A stretch of DNA of 64,000 nt from Laspinema sp. D2d (GTDB lineage: Bacteria; Cyanobacteriota; Cyanobacteriia; Cyanobacteriales; Laspinemataceae), in NCBI RefSeq assembly GCF_025370755.1, contig NZ_JAMXFC010000011.1:62001-126000 (forward strand), in the 5' to 3' direction. Position 1 is the stretch's first letter, and each line of letters begins with the position of its first letter. The notes under the pieces were generated by a model. That model saw only the letters and a program-made list of their open reading frames with translations, made no database searches and had not been told where the DNA came from. Made by a program: the position numbers and the translations under genes. Below, piece by piece: positions 27,424-35,465 of the stretch.

Positions 27424-27615
27424 AAAATCCTATAAAAGGCCGCTATCTACACAATTCGGCCAGACAATAATAATCTATTTCTAGGCTAACAGATCGGGTT
27501 TGAATTCATGGTCAAATTCCGGGAGATTTTTGGTGCTTTGGGAAAATGGCTTTAATTTCCTGTGCTAGAGTGACTAAAAATCTCATGATTCTGCTTGGTG
27601 AGTGGATATCCCTGT

Positions 27616-28416
27616 ATGGAAAATCTACGATTCGGTTTGTTCAGTTCTAGGAATCGTGAAAGAAGTTCGGCGCGATCGCCTGACTTCTGGTTAGGAGCGA
27701 TTTTAGGGTTCGGGTTAACGGTGGGAGTCGCCGCTGAGGTCCTACTGCCCTCTGAAGGGGCGATCGCTCAAACCCTTTCCCCCCTTCCCACCCTTCAAGA
27801 ATTTCCCCAACAACAGCCGCAACCCCTGCCGCAACTTGTGGTTCCCGCACAGCAACCGCCTTTCTATCCGGGACCGATTCCCCAGTTTGATCTCCCTCCC
27901 GCCCCACCCCCGCTGCCTGCGCTACCCAGTTCTAAGCGTTATGTAGTCTATATCCCCACGAATAACCCGGTGGTACTCGCCCAAGTTCAGTTAGTCGAAC
28001 CCGAGGCATTTATCAAGGAGTGGGATGGAAAAACCGTGATTCAAGCAGGGATGTTTGTGAATAACTCCAATGCTTATCGACGGGCGCGAGAATTAGAGTT
28101 ATTGGTTGGAATTCGCTCGGCGATCGATACGATTGAACCCATGTCTCCAGCGATCGCAACGGTTGGCAGTCCAGGTGGATCTTTGGGTATTTCTAATCCC
28201 TATTTTGTCGTAATTCCGGGTAACCCTAATGATTTTTCCCGGATTACCAGTCAATTAACCACTGCCGGAATTGCCTCCCAAGAAATCTCTGTCCGTACGG
28301 TTCCTTTTGGACCTCATTTGGCGATCGGACCTTACCCCAATCGCATCACGGCTCAACAAGAAAGCGGCTATATTCGTAATTTTGGCATTGATGCTCGTGT
28401 TCATCAATATGATTGA
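27616..28416 (+). CDS. Secreted proline-rich protein with SPOR-like repeats
   Basis: About 266 residues from ATG 27616 (MENLRFG); an upstream in-frame TTG adds seven residues. A membrane or signal segment (LGAILGFGLTVGVAAEVLL) is followed by a Gln/Pro-rich linker (near 60-105). Two similar alpha/beta units come next: KRYVVYIPTNNPVVLAQVQ..QAGMFVNNSNAYRRARELE and NPYFVVIPGNPNDFSRITSQL..AIGPYPNRITAQQESGYIR. These look like SPOR-type domains, which bind denuded peptidoglycan. Function is inferred from that resemblance only. It precedes nnr on the same strand by 67 bp. Confidence 0.55.
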   Translation: MENLRFGLFSSRNRERSSARSPDFWLGAILGFGLTVGVAAEVLLPSEGAIAQTLSPLPTLQEFPQQQPQPLPQLVVPAQQPPFYPGPIPQFDLPPAPPPLPALPSSKRYVVYIPTNNPVVLAQVQLVEPEAFIKEWDGKTVIQAGMFVNNSNAYRRARELELLVGIRSAIDTIEPMSPAIATVGSPGGSLGISNPYFVVIPGNPNDFSRITSQLTTAGIASQEISVRTVPFGPHLAIGPYPNRITAQQESGYIRNFGIDARVHQYD

Positions 28417-28483
28417 GGGCAAAGCAAATCAGAAGCCAGATGTTACCACTCCTTAAAACCCGCACTTTCACCCCCTCTGGAAG

Positions 28484-30079
28484 TTGCCCATTTCTTCAGA
28501 AAATAAGACCGTGACCTCACCACAAACCCGCCAAAATCAGCTTGATCAATTCATCGTGACTTCAGCGCAAATGAGCGCCATTGAAGGACGCATTTTTACC
28601 GCCGGAATGCCGGTGGCTGCGTTAATGGAAAAGGTTGCCCAAGCTATTTTTCAGCGGGTAGTTGCGCTATATCCTCGTCCAAGAGTCAGGCAAGTTGGTG
28701 TTTTGGTCGGTCCAGGACACAATGGCGGGGATGCTTTGGTGGTGGCCCGAGAGTTACATTTTGCTGGATATGAGGTGCTGATTTATCAACCCCTTGCTAA
28801 AGGTAAGGAATTAACAGGGCAGCATGGGAAATATGTGGCGAGTTTGGGAGTGGGGTTTTTTGACACAATCGAACCGCTTCTCGATTGTGATTTGATTATC
28901 GATGGATTATTTGGATTTGGATTAGAACGGGCAATTTCTGGGGAGATTGCTCAGGGAATTGACCGCTTAAATAAACAGTCTCAGCCTGTAATTAGTATTG
29001 ATTTACCTTCGGGGTTACATACGGATACAGGAGCAATTTTAGGAACAGCAATTCAGGCTACCTATACCTTTTGCTTAGGATTATGGAAGTTAGGATTATT
29101 TCATGATCAAGCGTTGGCTTATGTAGGGAAAGCGGAATTAATTGATTTTGATATCCCGTTGGCAGATATTCAGGCGGTGTTAGGCGATCGCAATCCCATC
29201 CACCGGATTACCTCAGCGGTGGCACTCGCCCATCTTCCGCTTCCTCGTCCCCAATTAACCCACAAGTATAAGGAAGGACATCTTCTGGCAATTTGTGGTT
29301 CGCAACGCTATATGGGTGCGGCCCTATTATGTGGATTGGGGGCCAAGGCATCCGGGGTGGGAATGTTAACGATCGCCGTTCCTAAGTCCCTCAAACTTTA
29401 CATGAGTCAGCAATTAGCAGATGCATTGGTTGTTGGATGCCCAGAAACCGATTCTGGGGCGATCGATCATTTGCCGGATAGCATTGATTTAAGTTCTTTT
29501 GCTGCGATCGCCTGTGGTTGTGGTTTGACCCTGGATGGGATGGAAGTCGTCCAAGCCGTCTTAGAAAGCGATCGGCCCTTAATTTTAGATGCCGATGGAT
29601 TAAATGCCTTAGCGCAAATGGGGACGATTTCTACCCTCTCCCAACGAGAAGCCTTTACCCTGTTGACTCCCCATCCTGGAGAATTTAAGCGGCTGTTTCC
29701 CAATGTTCAAGGTGAAACCGAGGATCTAGTCAGGGCCGTTCGGGGGGCCTCTGAGCAAAGTGGGGCGGTGGTGATGCTCAAACAAGCCAGAACGGCGATC
29801 GGCTATCCTGATGGATCAGTTTGGATTAATCCCGAAAGCACACCTGCATTGGCACGAGGCGGCAGTGGCGATGTCTTAACCGGCTTATCCAGTGGTTTAA
29901 TTGCTCAGGCGATCGCCCGGAAACTTCCTGTAGAACCCCTTGTGCAAACCGCAGTCTGGTGGCACGCCCAAGCTGCTATTTCTGCTGCCGCTGTTCGTAC
30001 CGAGTTAGGGGTAGATGCCGTGACGTTAAGCGAGTATTTATTAAAGGTTTTGGCACAGTTTGCGCGATCGGGCCATTAG
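28484..30079 (+). CDS. nnr: Bifunctional NAD(P)H-hydrate epimerase/dehydratase
   Basis: A 531-residue repair enzyme. The N-terminal half (to about 235) is the YjeF_N/NAXE epimerase (VGPGHNGGDALVVARELH, IDLPSGLHTDTG). The C-terminal half (about 245-525) is the ribokinase-like ADP-dependent dehydratase (CGCGLTLDG, LTPHPGEFKRL, ARGGSGDVLTGLSSGLIAQ). Together they restore hydrated NADH and NADPH. The start is unsure: TTG 28484, GTG 28511 or ATG 28571 (MSAIEGR), the last close to where the family normally begins. The 3' end runs into the repeat region at 30101. Confidence 0.92.
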   Translation: MPISSENKTVTSPQTRQNQLDQFIVTSAQMSAIEGRIFTAGMPVAALMEKVAQAIFQRVVALYPRPRVRQVGVLVGPGHNGGDALVVARELHFAGYEVLIYQPLAKGKELTGQHGKYVASLGVGFFDTIEPLLDCDLIIDGLFGFGLERAISGEIAQGIDRLNKQSQPVISIDLPSGLHTDTGAILGTAIQATYTFCLGLWKLGLFHDQALAYVGKAELIDFDIPLADIQAVLGDRNPIHRITSAVALAHLPLPRPQLTHKYKEGHLLAICGSQRYMGAALLCGLGAKASGVGMLTIAVPKSLKLYMSQQLADALVVGCPETDSGAIDHLPDSIDLSSFAAIACGCGLTLDGMEVVQAVLESDRPLILDADGLNALAQMGTISTLSQREAFTLLTPHPGEFKRLFPNVQGETEDLVRAVRGASEQSGAVVMLKQARTAIGYPDGSVWINPESTPALARGGSGDVLTGLSSGLIAQAIARKLPVEPLVQTAVWWHAQAAISAAAVRTELGVDAVTLSEYLLKVLAQFARSGH

Positions 30080-30100
30080 GACTGTTGAAATTTGGGTTTC

Positions 30101-30363
30101 CTGGCAACTTATACCCAAACAAAACAACACCCAAGACCTACTTGCTGAGTGATTTCCTCTCCTTTTCAATGTTCGCAGGCTACCTAACTTAAACAGTTTA
30201 GGAGTATTGCTGCCGATTCCACTATTGGAGGAAATATCAGCTCTTGGTTTGGGTGCTGTTGGGGTTTGGATATGAGACAGATGTTAGATTAAACAGCTTG
30301 AACCTCTTTAAGCTAATTTGAACTTGGCTGTTGTAATCTGCCAGAGAAGCTCTTTGTTGCTTC
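30101..30363. repeat. Tandem direct repeat copy 1, candidate structured RNA
   Basis: About 262 bp, repeated at 30596-30858 with an offset of 495 and roughly 90% identity by eye. It carries no coding frame shared by both copies. It can fold: CCCAAACAAAACAACACCCAAG (near 30114) against TTTGGGTGCTGTTGGGGTTTGG (30248-30269), ATTTCCTCT (30152-30160) against the GGAGGAAAT near 30227-30235, and AGATTAAACAGC (30286-30297) against GCTGTTGTAATCT (30327-30339, one bulge). A TTGAAA/TTATAC pair lies just upstream on the plus strand. The strand of any transcript is unknown. Confidence 0.7.
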
Positions 30364-30595
30364 TATATATTAAATCTAGCACGCTTTTTAGCAATGGCAA
30401 GAGAATGATATAAAACTTTACTTAATTTCCGGGAGGCGGGGTAACTTCATAAATTTATCTAAATTTAAGATAGACCATTGGATAAAGACTTATTTTACCC
30501 ATGGATTTCGATTAGGGAGCAGCGCGATCGCCACTTCGCCGATTCTTCAAGGGTCTCCCTCCGATAGCAAAAAAAGGGATTTTAAAAATCGAGTT

Positions 30596-30858
30596 CTGGC
30601 AACTGATGCCCAAACAAAACAACACCCAAGACCTACTCGCTGAGTGATTTCCTCTCAATTTCAATGTTCGCAGGCTGCCTAACTTAAAAAGTTTAGGAGT
30701 ATTACTGCCGATTCCATGATTTGAGGAAATATCAGCCCTTGGTTTGGGTGCTGTTGGGTTTTTGGTACGAGACAGATGTTAGATTAAACAGATTGAACCT
30801 CTTTAAACTAATTTGAACTTGTCTGCTCTTATCTGCCAGGGAAGCTCTTTCGGCTTCA
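30596..30858. repeat. Tandem direct repeat copy 2, candidate structured RNA
   Basis: Second copy. In the last stem the pair C30297-G30327 of copy 1 is replaced by A30792-T30822, a compensatory change; two other positions of this stem are lost (A-C and T-T mismatches). The other stems and most of the unpaired segments are kept. The upstream TTATAC of copy 1 is changed here, so promoter activity may differ. Confidence 0.7.
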
Positions 30859-31410
30859 TTTATTAATTTATCATCATTTCCCTATAATGCAAGCACAAGA
30901 AATAAAGGTTTACATAAATTAGAGCAAAATATCTTACAAGTATGAACTTAAGTAAACTTTTCTCTAAAACCGAGGATTAGCAGGGTGCGATCGGGATGGG
31001 GAGCCGAAGGTGGGAAGCTTTTCTTAGAGGCTTGATCCGGGATGAGATGTCAGAGACAAGAAGTAAAGGGGTTGGCCGAAATTTGGCAGAACTACCTCTA
31101 AAGGGGGGTAAAGGGGGGACGACGAAAGGAAGAAAGCTGTGTCTCTAGTTGTACCCCATCATCCATCTGCTCCACCTTATTGCTCCAGATAGCTGCAAAA
31201 TAACTGCAAATAGCAGAAATCTCAAATATGAGTAGATTCACTTCAGCTATCTACTTCTAAAGAAAGATGCGTTATGCCCAGATTGTTTCCTACAGTAAGT
31301 TCAATATTATCAACGGTACCTCGGGCTAACTTTTGAGATTGGGGACACCCGTGGCAACTTTGTTTTCAGGGTCAGAATGGGTCTGACTAATTTTATTCGG
31401 AGGTTTCACA

Positions 31411-32079
31411 ATGTTAAATAGATTTAACAAGACATCCCTTAACAAACGCAGCCCGCTAGTTCGTGGCTCTTCCCTACTTGGAAAGGTGAACGGGGCGATC
31501 GCCCTAGGATTGATGCTCCTGGTACTCCCAGCTTGCGACGCGACGGATCAAACCACCACGACTACCACCACAGAAGAAGCTGAAACGGACACCGCCATGA
31601 CTCCGGGAACTGACACCACCATGTCACCGGAAACCGATACCACCATGACTCCCGCGCCAGGAACTGACACCACCATGACTCCCGCGCCGGGGACTACAAC
31701 TACTCCAGGCATGGAGACTACAGGAATGACTACGGAGGTAGAGGAAGTTTCAGACAATCCTGATCAATTTATGGGTCAAACGGTGACCCTCAACGGTGAA
31801 GTGGCAGAAGTGCTGGGACCTAATGTTTTCCGCATCCAAGAAGATGAGGCTGTTGGTGGGAGTGATCTGATTGTCATTACAACGGATTCCCAAATGCCGG
31901 TGATGGAAGATAGCCAAGTCCAAGTGACTGGGGAAGTTCGTCAATTAGTGATTACTGAAATCGAACGAGATTACAATCTGGGGTGGGATGATACCACGCG
32001 GACTCGGATAGAGCGGGAATACACCGATCGCCCTGCGGTGGTTGCCCAGTCTGTTCAGCAAATGATGAATAATCCTTAA
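31411..32079 (+). CDS. Lipoprotein with Thr-rich repeat linker and OB-like domain
   Basis: A 222-residue protein with a strong ribosome site (GGAGG, seven bases before ATG). The N-terminus has a basic stretch, a hydrophobic core and a lipobox (LVLPAC), so it is probably lipid-anchored. Residues about 50-110 are a low-complexity Thr/Pro linker with units close to TDTTMTPAPG. The C-terminal part (VSDNPDQFMGQTVTLNGEVAEVLGPNVFRIQEDE) resembles small OB-fold domains. A terminator hairpin follows at 32120-32153. Function unknown; a periplasmic or outer-membrane binding role is possible. Confidence 0.7.
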   Translation: MLNRFNKTSLNKRSPLVRGSSLLGKVNGAIALGLMLLVLPACDATDQTTTTTTTEEAETDTAMTPGTDTTMSPETDTTMTPAPGTDTTMTPAPGTTTTPGMETTGMTTEVEEVSDNPDQFMGQTVTLNGEVAEVLGPNVFRIQEDEAVGGSDLIVITTDSQMPVMEDSQVQVTGEVRQLVITEIERDYNLGWDDTTRTRIEREYTDRPAVVAQSVQQMMNNP

Positions 32080-32083
32080 TAAA

Positions 32084-32335
32084 TTAGACCGAGGCGATCG
32101 CCTGCTGAGTCTTTAAATAAAAAGAGAAGAGAACCGGAGTTCTCTTCTCTTTTGTTTTGCTGGGGTTTTCGGAGGGGGTCGGGCTGCGATCGCCCTTTAT
32201 CGGTTCCCCTTTTAATTTTTTCCGCAACATCTGTTGCTGCTTCTTGATTTGTCGTTGTCTTGCACTGCCGCCTTTGCCCTTGGTATTTCTCCCCTGACTC
32301 CGAGGAGACTCCCAACTTTTGAGCCGTTGAGCCAT
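32084..32335 (-). CDS. Possible small very basic protein
   Basis: An 83-codon frame with a Lys/Arg/Gln-rich N-terminal half (MAQRLKSWESPR, then SARQRQIKKQQQMLRKKL) typical of small nucleic-acid-associated cyanobacterial proteins. Its last 25 codons run through the terminator stem of the opposite gene, so the tail is terminator sequence read as protein. It ends five bases past the convergent lipoprotein stop. Coding is plausible but unproven. Confidence 0.4.
   Translation of the reverse strand: MAQRLKSWESPRSQGRNTKGKGGSARQRQIKKQQQMLRKKLKGEPIKGDRSPTPSENPSKTKEKRTPVLFSFYLKTQQAIASV
32120..32157 (+). terminator. Intrinsic terminator of the lipoprotein gene
   Basis: Stem AAAAGAGAAGAGAAC (32120-32134) with GTTCTCTTCTCTTTT (32139-32153), loop CGGA, then GTTTT. 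The perfect 15-bp stem with A and T flanks could stop transcripts from both directions. Confidence 0.85.
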
Positions 32336-32592
32336 CGTCTTAATCCTTCTAGGTGTAATCTTGATTCATTAAACTATTTCACCATTTTAGCTTCGCTTTC
32401 CTGGGACTTGTCAAGTCCTCAGTCCAGAAAGTAGCAATTTTCACAAAGATTGGTGACTTTCCCCGCCGGGATGTTGTAGAAAATCGCGGCTTCTGGAGTT
32501 GAACCCCAGTCCCTCGGGGAAAAAACCATAAAAAATAAAGGTCCTCAGCTTTTGACTGAGAACCTCTATTTTGTGCTTCCGATTTTAGAGAG

Positions 32593-32674
32593 TGGGCGAG
32601 GCGAGAGTCGAACTCGCACGACCGAAGCCGCCACATTTTGAGTGTGGTGCGTCTACCAATTTCGCCACTCGCCC
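32593..32674 (-). tRNA. tRNA-Leu(CAA)
   Basis: Read on the minus strand the 5' GGGCGAG pairs with 3' CTCGCCC, followed by discriminator A (32593). The D-arm has AATTGGTAGACGC, the anticodon stem CCACA/TGTGG encloses CTCAAAA with anticodon CAA, a short variable arm follows, and the T-arm has GTTCGACTC. A class II, 82-nt tRNA reading UUG. CCA is not encoded. Its 5' 22 bases overlap the end of the M48 peptidase frame. Confidence 0.93.
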
Positions 32675-33528
32675 TTTTTCTCGGTTTCACTACTATAACA
32701 CATTTTTCCTTTTTGCAACAAAGTTTCATAATCTTTGCTGCTGGCCCAGCGATCAATCTCTCTAGCCCTGAGTACAGGAAGAGGATGAGTGAGTTGCCCG
32801 GTTTGGGCTTCCTTGAGCAGAAGGCCCAGTTCTGTACTACTGCTCTCATCGTAAGCCCGGGCTTGGGCGAGAAAGGCATCCAAATTGAGTTGGGGAGCCA
32901 GAGTGGGGGAACCCCCGGCCAATTTCATCAGGACGGAACTCACGACTCGCGAGTCTTGAGTCGCTAATAATGCGGCCCGATCGCAGCTAAACTCAGCGCA
33001 TCGGACCCATTGCAAAATTTGACTTTGGAGGGTTTGGGCAATCAAAGCCCCCACCGTCGAAAGTTGTCCTGCCGCTAACATGATCAAATTCGCCAGGGTT
33101 AAATAAACCCCATGTTCGCATTTGAGATGCCCGAGCTCATGTCCGATCACCGCCTGGATTTCTGCCGGTGTCAGTAGTTCGATCAGCGAGGTGTGAATCA
33201 CCACGAAGGGTTTTTTGCCCCGCATCGCGAAGGTATAAGCATTGGGCATGGGATGTTGACGAACATAGAGTTCCGGAGTCTCTAAATCCAAAACCTGGCA
33301 GGCTTCCTTGAGCAACTGATGCAACTCAGGCAACTGTTGCTCACTGACCAAAACGCTAGAAGCAATATTATCCAGGTAAAAAAATTGTTCCCCAATGGAA
33401 CCCAGCAACTGCCGGACAATCAGATCGAGTCCAGGGAGTTGCTTGAGGGATTGGGTTGCTTCTAGATCCAGAGGATGACGGAAGCCATCTGCTTTGAGTC
33501 CGATCAGGGTTGTTTTTGGGAAAGCCAT
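32653..33528 (-). CDS. M48-family zinc metallopeptidase
   Basis: A 291-residue protein with the zinc motif HELGH at 130-134 and the third ligand Glu in CAEFSCDRAALL (near 179). These are the marks of M48 (HtpX/Ste24-like) peptidases, which cut membrane or periplasmic proteins. No clear transmembrane helices surround the motif except a hydrophobic stretch after it (LTLANLIMLAAGQLS). The last residues, KKGEWRNW plus stop, are read from the 5' part of the tRNA-Leu gene, so the stop TAG is the tRNA D-loop sequence. The start is ATG 33528. Confidence 0.88.
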   Translation of the reverse strand: MAFPKTTLIGLKADGFRHPLDLEATQSLKQLPGLDLIVRQLLGSIGEQFFYLDNIASSVLVSEQQLPELHQLLKEACQVLDLETPELYVRQHPMPNAYTFAMRGKKPFVVIHTSLIELLTPAEIQAVIGHELGHLKCEHGVYLTLANLIMLAAGQLSTVGALIAQTLQSQILQWVRCAEFSCDRAALLATQDSRVVSSVLMKLAGGSPTLAPQLNLDAFLAQARAYDESSSTELGLLLKEAQTGQLTHPLPVLRAREIDRWASSKDYETLLQKGKMCYSSETEKKGEWRNW

Positions 33529-33611
33529 ACCAGTTTAGGGACTAAGGTCTGATGACAGAGAATTCAGAGGTTGTCTGAGAAGAAGAGACTTCCGGAAACC
33601 TCATTGCCCTT

Positions 33612-34988
33612 TCATTTTAGTGCGGATTGAGAAGATTGGATGGCGTTGGAGTTGGCTTCACTCTCAGGAGGGGCGGGTTCGCGCTTGATCCGAACCCCGA
33701 GCTGTTGGAGTTTGAGGTCGAGGTTTTCGTAGCCGCGATCCAGGTGCTGCAACCCTTGAATTGTTGTTTTACCCTGAGCCGCGATCGCCGCGATCGCCAA
33801 GGCTGCCGAGGCACGCAGGTCTGTTGCCATGACCGGAGCACCCGTTAAGTTCGTTACACCGCGCACGATCGCCGTATGGCCTTTGACGCGAATATCTGCT
33901 CCCATGCGATTTAACTCAGCTACATGGCGTAGGCGATTTTCAAAAACGGTTTCGCTAATCAAGCTATCCCCATTACTCACCGTCAACAAGGCCATAAATT
34001 GAGCCTGCATATCCGTGGGAAATCCAGGATAGGGCAAAGTTTCGATATCCGTTGCCTGAATGATATCGGGTCCAATCACTCGGAGGCGATCGGGGCCTTC
34101 AGCAATGATTTGTGCGCCAGTTTGCCGCAGCTTGGAAATGACCGGCGTCAGATGGTCGCTGATCACAGGATAGAGGCTAATATCTGATCGCGAAATTGCG
34201 CCAGCGACTAAGAAGGTTCCGGCTTCAATGCGATCGGGAATGATGGGATAGTCCGCCGTATGCAGCCGGGGAACCCCTTCAATCACAATGGTTTTGGTCC
34301 CCGCACCCCGAATTTTTGCCCCTAGAGCGTTACAGAAGTTAGCCAAATCGATGACTTCTGGTTCTTGGGCGACATTATCCAGGATGGTTTCTCCATCAGC
34401 GAGGGTGGCGGCCATCATCAGGGTTTCGGTGGCACCAACGCTGGGATAGTCAAGGTAAAATTTAGCGCCTTTTAAGCGGCGATCGCGCCCGGGAACGGAC
34501 GCATGAACCATACCATGCTCGATATAGACATTAGCACCTAGGGCTTGCAGTCCGCGAACGTGGATATCCACAGGTCTGGCCCCGATCGCACAGCCGCCGG
34601 GAAGGGGAACATGGGCTTCTCCCAAGCGAGCCAAGATAGGTCCAATGGCAAAGAAACTCGCCCGCAGTTGGCTAACTAATTCGTAGGGGGCTTCCGAGGT
34701 GGTAATGTCCTGAGCGTTGATATCTAGGACATCGCCGTTCCATTGCAGATCCACGCCCAGGGCGGAAAGCACTTGACCCATGCGAATGGCATCGACCAGG
34801 GATGGGACATTCCTTAACCGACAGGGTTCCGGACAGAGTAGGGACCCCGCCATGATGACTAAGGCGGCATTTTTGGCCCCGCTAATTTTGACTTGTCCTT
34901 GCAGGGGATGGCCTCCCCAAATGTGCAGGACCGAGGGGTCAGCTTCGTGAGCGTTGGTGATGTTGAGCGAACCGAGAGAGGCAGTAAT
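33612..34988 (-). CDS. murA: UDP-GlcNAc enolpyruvyl transferase MurA, probable ATT start
   Basis: MurA makes the first committed peptidoglycan precursor. The first ATG (34853) is too late: the conserved [13 protein letters not shown], holding the Lys and Asn of the active site, lies upstream in the same open frame. That frame continues back to a TAA near 35060 with no ATG, GTG or TTG. I place the start at ATT 34988-34986, eight bases after GGAGG (35001-34997). This gives 458 residues, close to the family length. The catalytic Cys is in [14 protein letters not shown] (near 133). A polar C-terminal tail of about 20 residues is extra. CTG codons just upstream are alternative starts. Confidence 0.9.
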   Translation of the reverse strand: MTASLGSLNITNAHEADPSVLHIWGGHPLQGQVKISGAKNAALVIMAGSLLCPEPCRLRNVPSLVDAIRMGQVLSALGVDLQWNGDVLDINAQDITTSEAPYELVSQLRASFFAIGPILARLGEAHVPLPGGCAIGARPVDIHVRGLQALGANVYIEHGMVHASVPGRDRRLKGAKFYLDYPSVGATETLMMAATLADGETILDNVAQEPEVIDLANFCNALGAKIRGAGTKTIVIEGVPRLHTADYPIIPDRIEAGTFLVAGAISRSDISLYPVISDHLTPVISKLRQTGAQIIAEGPDRLRVIGPDIIQATDIETLPYPGFPTDMQAQFMALLTVSNGDSLISETVFENRLRHVAELNRMGADIRVKGHTAIVRGVTNLTGAPVMATDLRASAALAIAAIAAQGKTTIQGLQHLDRGYENLDLKLQQLGVRIKREPAPPESEANSNAIQSSQSALK

Positions 34989-35001
34989 AGGTCTATCCTC
35001 C
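34986..35001 (-). promoter_or_regulatory. murA: Shine-Dalgarno GGAGG and ATT start of murA
   Basis: On the minus strand GGAGG (35001-34997), eight spacer bases, then ATT (34988-34986) in frame with MurA. It decides the start because no standard initiation codon exists between the in-frame stop and the conserved active site. Confidence 0.6.
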
Positions 35002-35358
35002 AGAATCAGTGGATGTGGTACACCTTTCGATTTGGTTTTGATTCTACCGGAAATATTTTAGATGTCCAGATTTATACCTAAAAAAATCAATTCCGGTAAC
35101 CCCTGATACCAATAGAATCTTACCGTGAACTATTTTGTGTCCAGTGATGCGGATTTCAGGGCGAGGACTTCCTCACGGTCCGCATCATTTTGGACAACAA
35201 TTCTAGCCGGTGTCTTCATGGTGTACCTTAACTGGACATTCCTCAAAAGTGTAGTAGGTAGATGACGTAATTGGGAAAAAAACTTTTTTAAATTGACCCC
35301 TTGACATGAAGGAGGAATTGAGGCACTATGGTAAATCGCAGTGCAAAACTGCATTTTC
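34989..35358. other. murA-tRNA intergenic region with a long hairpin
   Basis: An imperfect stem-loop spans about 35139-35195: TGTCCA..GATGCGGA on the left pairs with TCCGCATC..TGGACA on the right, with GAGGACTTCCTC inside. A 29-codon minus-strand frame (35130-35219, ATG with AAGG six bases upstream, beginning MKTPARIVVQ) overlaps it. Either could be a real small RNA or peptide, but the evidence is thin. Confidence 0.4.
35301..35332 (+). promoter_or_regulatory. Probable promoter of tRNA-Leu(CAG)
   Basis: TTGACA at 35301-35306 is followed by CACTAT (17-base spacing) or TATGGT (20-base spacing), about 27-30 bases before the tRNA. The -35 is perfect; the -10 is weak. Confidence 0.45.
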
Positions 35359-35442
35359 GCGGAACTGGCGGAATTGGTAGACGCGCTAGATTCAGGTTCT
35401 AGTGTCCGCAAGGACTTCCGGGTTCAAGTCCCGGGTTCCGCA
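35359..35442 (+). tRNA. tRNA-Leu(CAG)
   Basis: GCGGAAC pairs with GTTCCGC, discriminator A at 35442. The D-arm has AATTGGTAGACGC, the anticodon stem CTAGA/TCTAG encloses TTCAGGT with anticodon CAG, the variable arm GTGTCCGCAAGGACTT is long as in class II, and the T-arm has GTTCAAGTC. 84 nt, reads CUG. CCA is not encoded. Confidence 0.95.
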
Positions 35443-35465
35443 TCTACATACCCTGTAATACCCCA

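Larger units (their letters stand above)
30080..31410. other. 1.3-kb region without protein genes, holding the tandem repeats
   Basis: Apart from the two repeats, it holds an AT-rich spacer at 30364-30595 and a mixed stretch at 30859-31400 with G-rich runs (31098-31120). I found no supported coding frame and no tmRNA, RNase P RNA or rRNA signature. The last 20 bases carry a GGAGG that serves the lipoprotein gene. Confidence 0.45.

Noticed and set aside
30101-30363. Identification of the repeat as 6S RNA
   Set aside because: The nested stem layout and GTTCGC motif are suggestive, but the size and conserved central bubble could not be matched and I have no reference alignment. Kept as an unnamed candidate.
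32379-32879. 166-codon minus-strand frame
   Set aside because: It overlaps the tRNA-Leu and the M48 gene in another frame and has no domain.
33612-34853. murA starting at ATG 34853
   Set aside because: This would delete the essential KISGAKNAA block, which is present in the same frame upstream.
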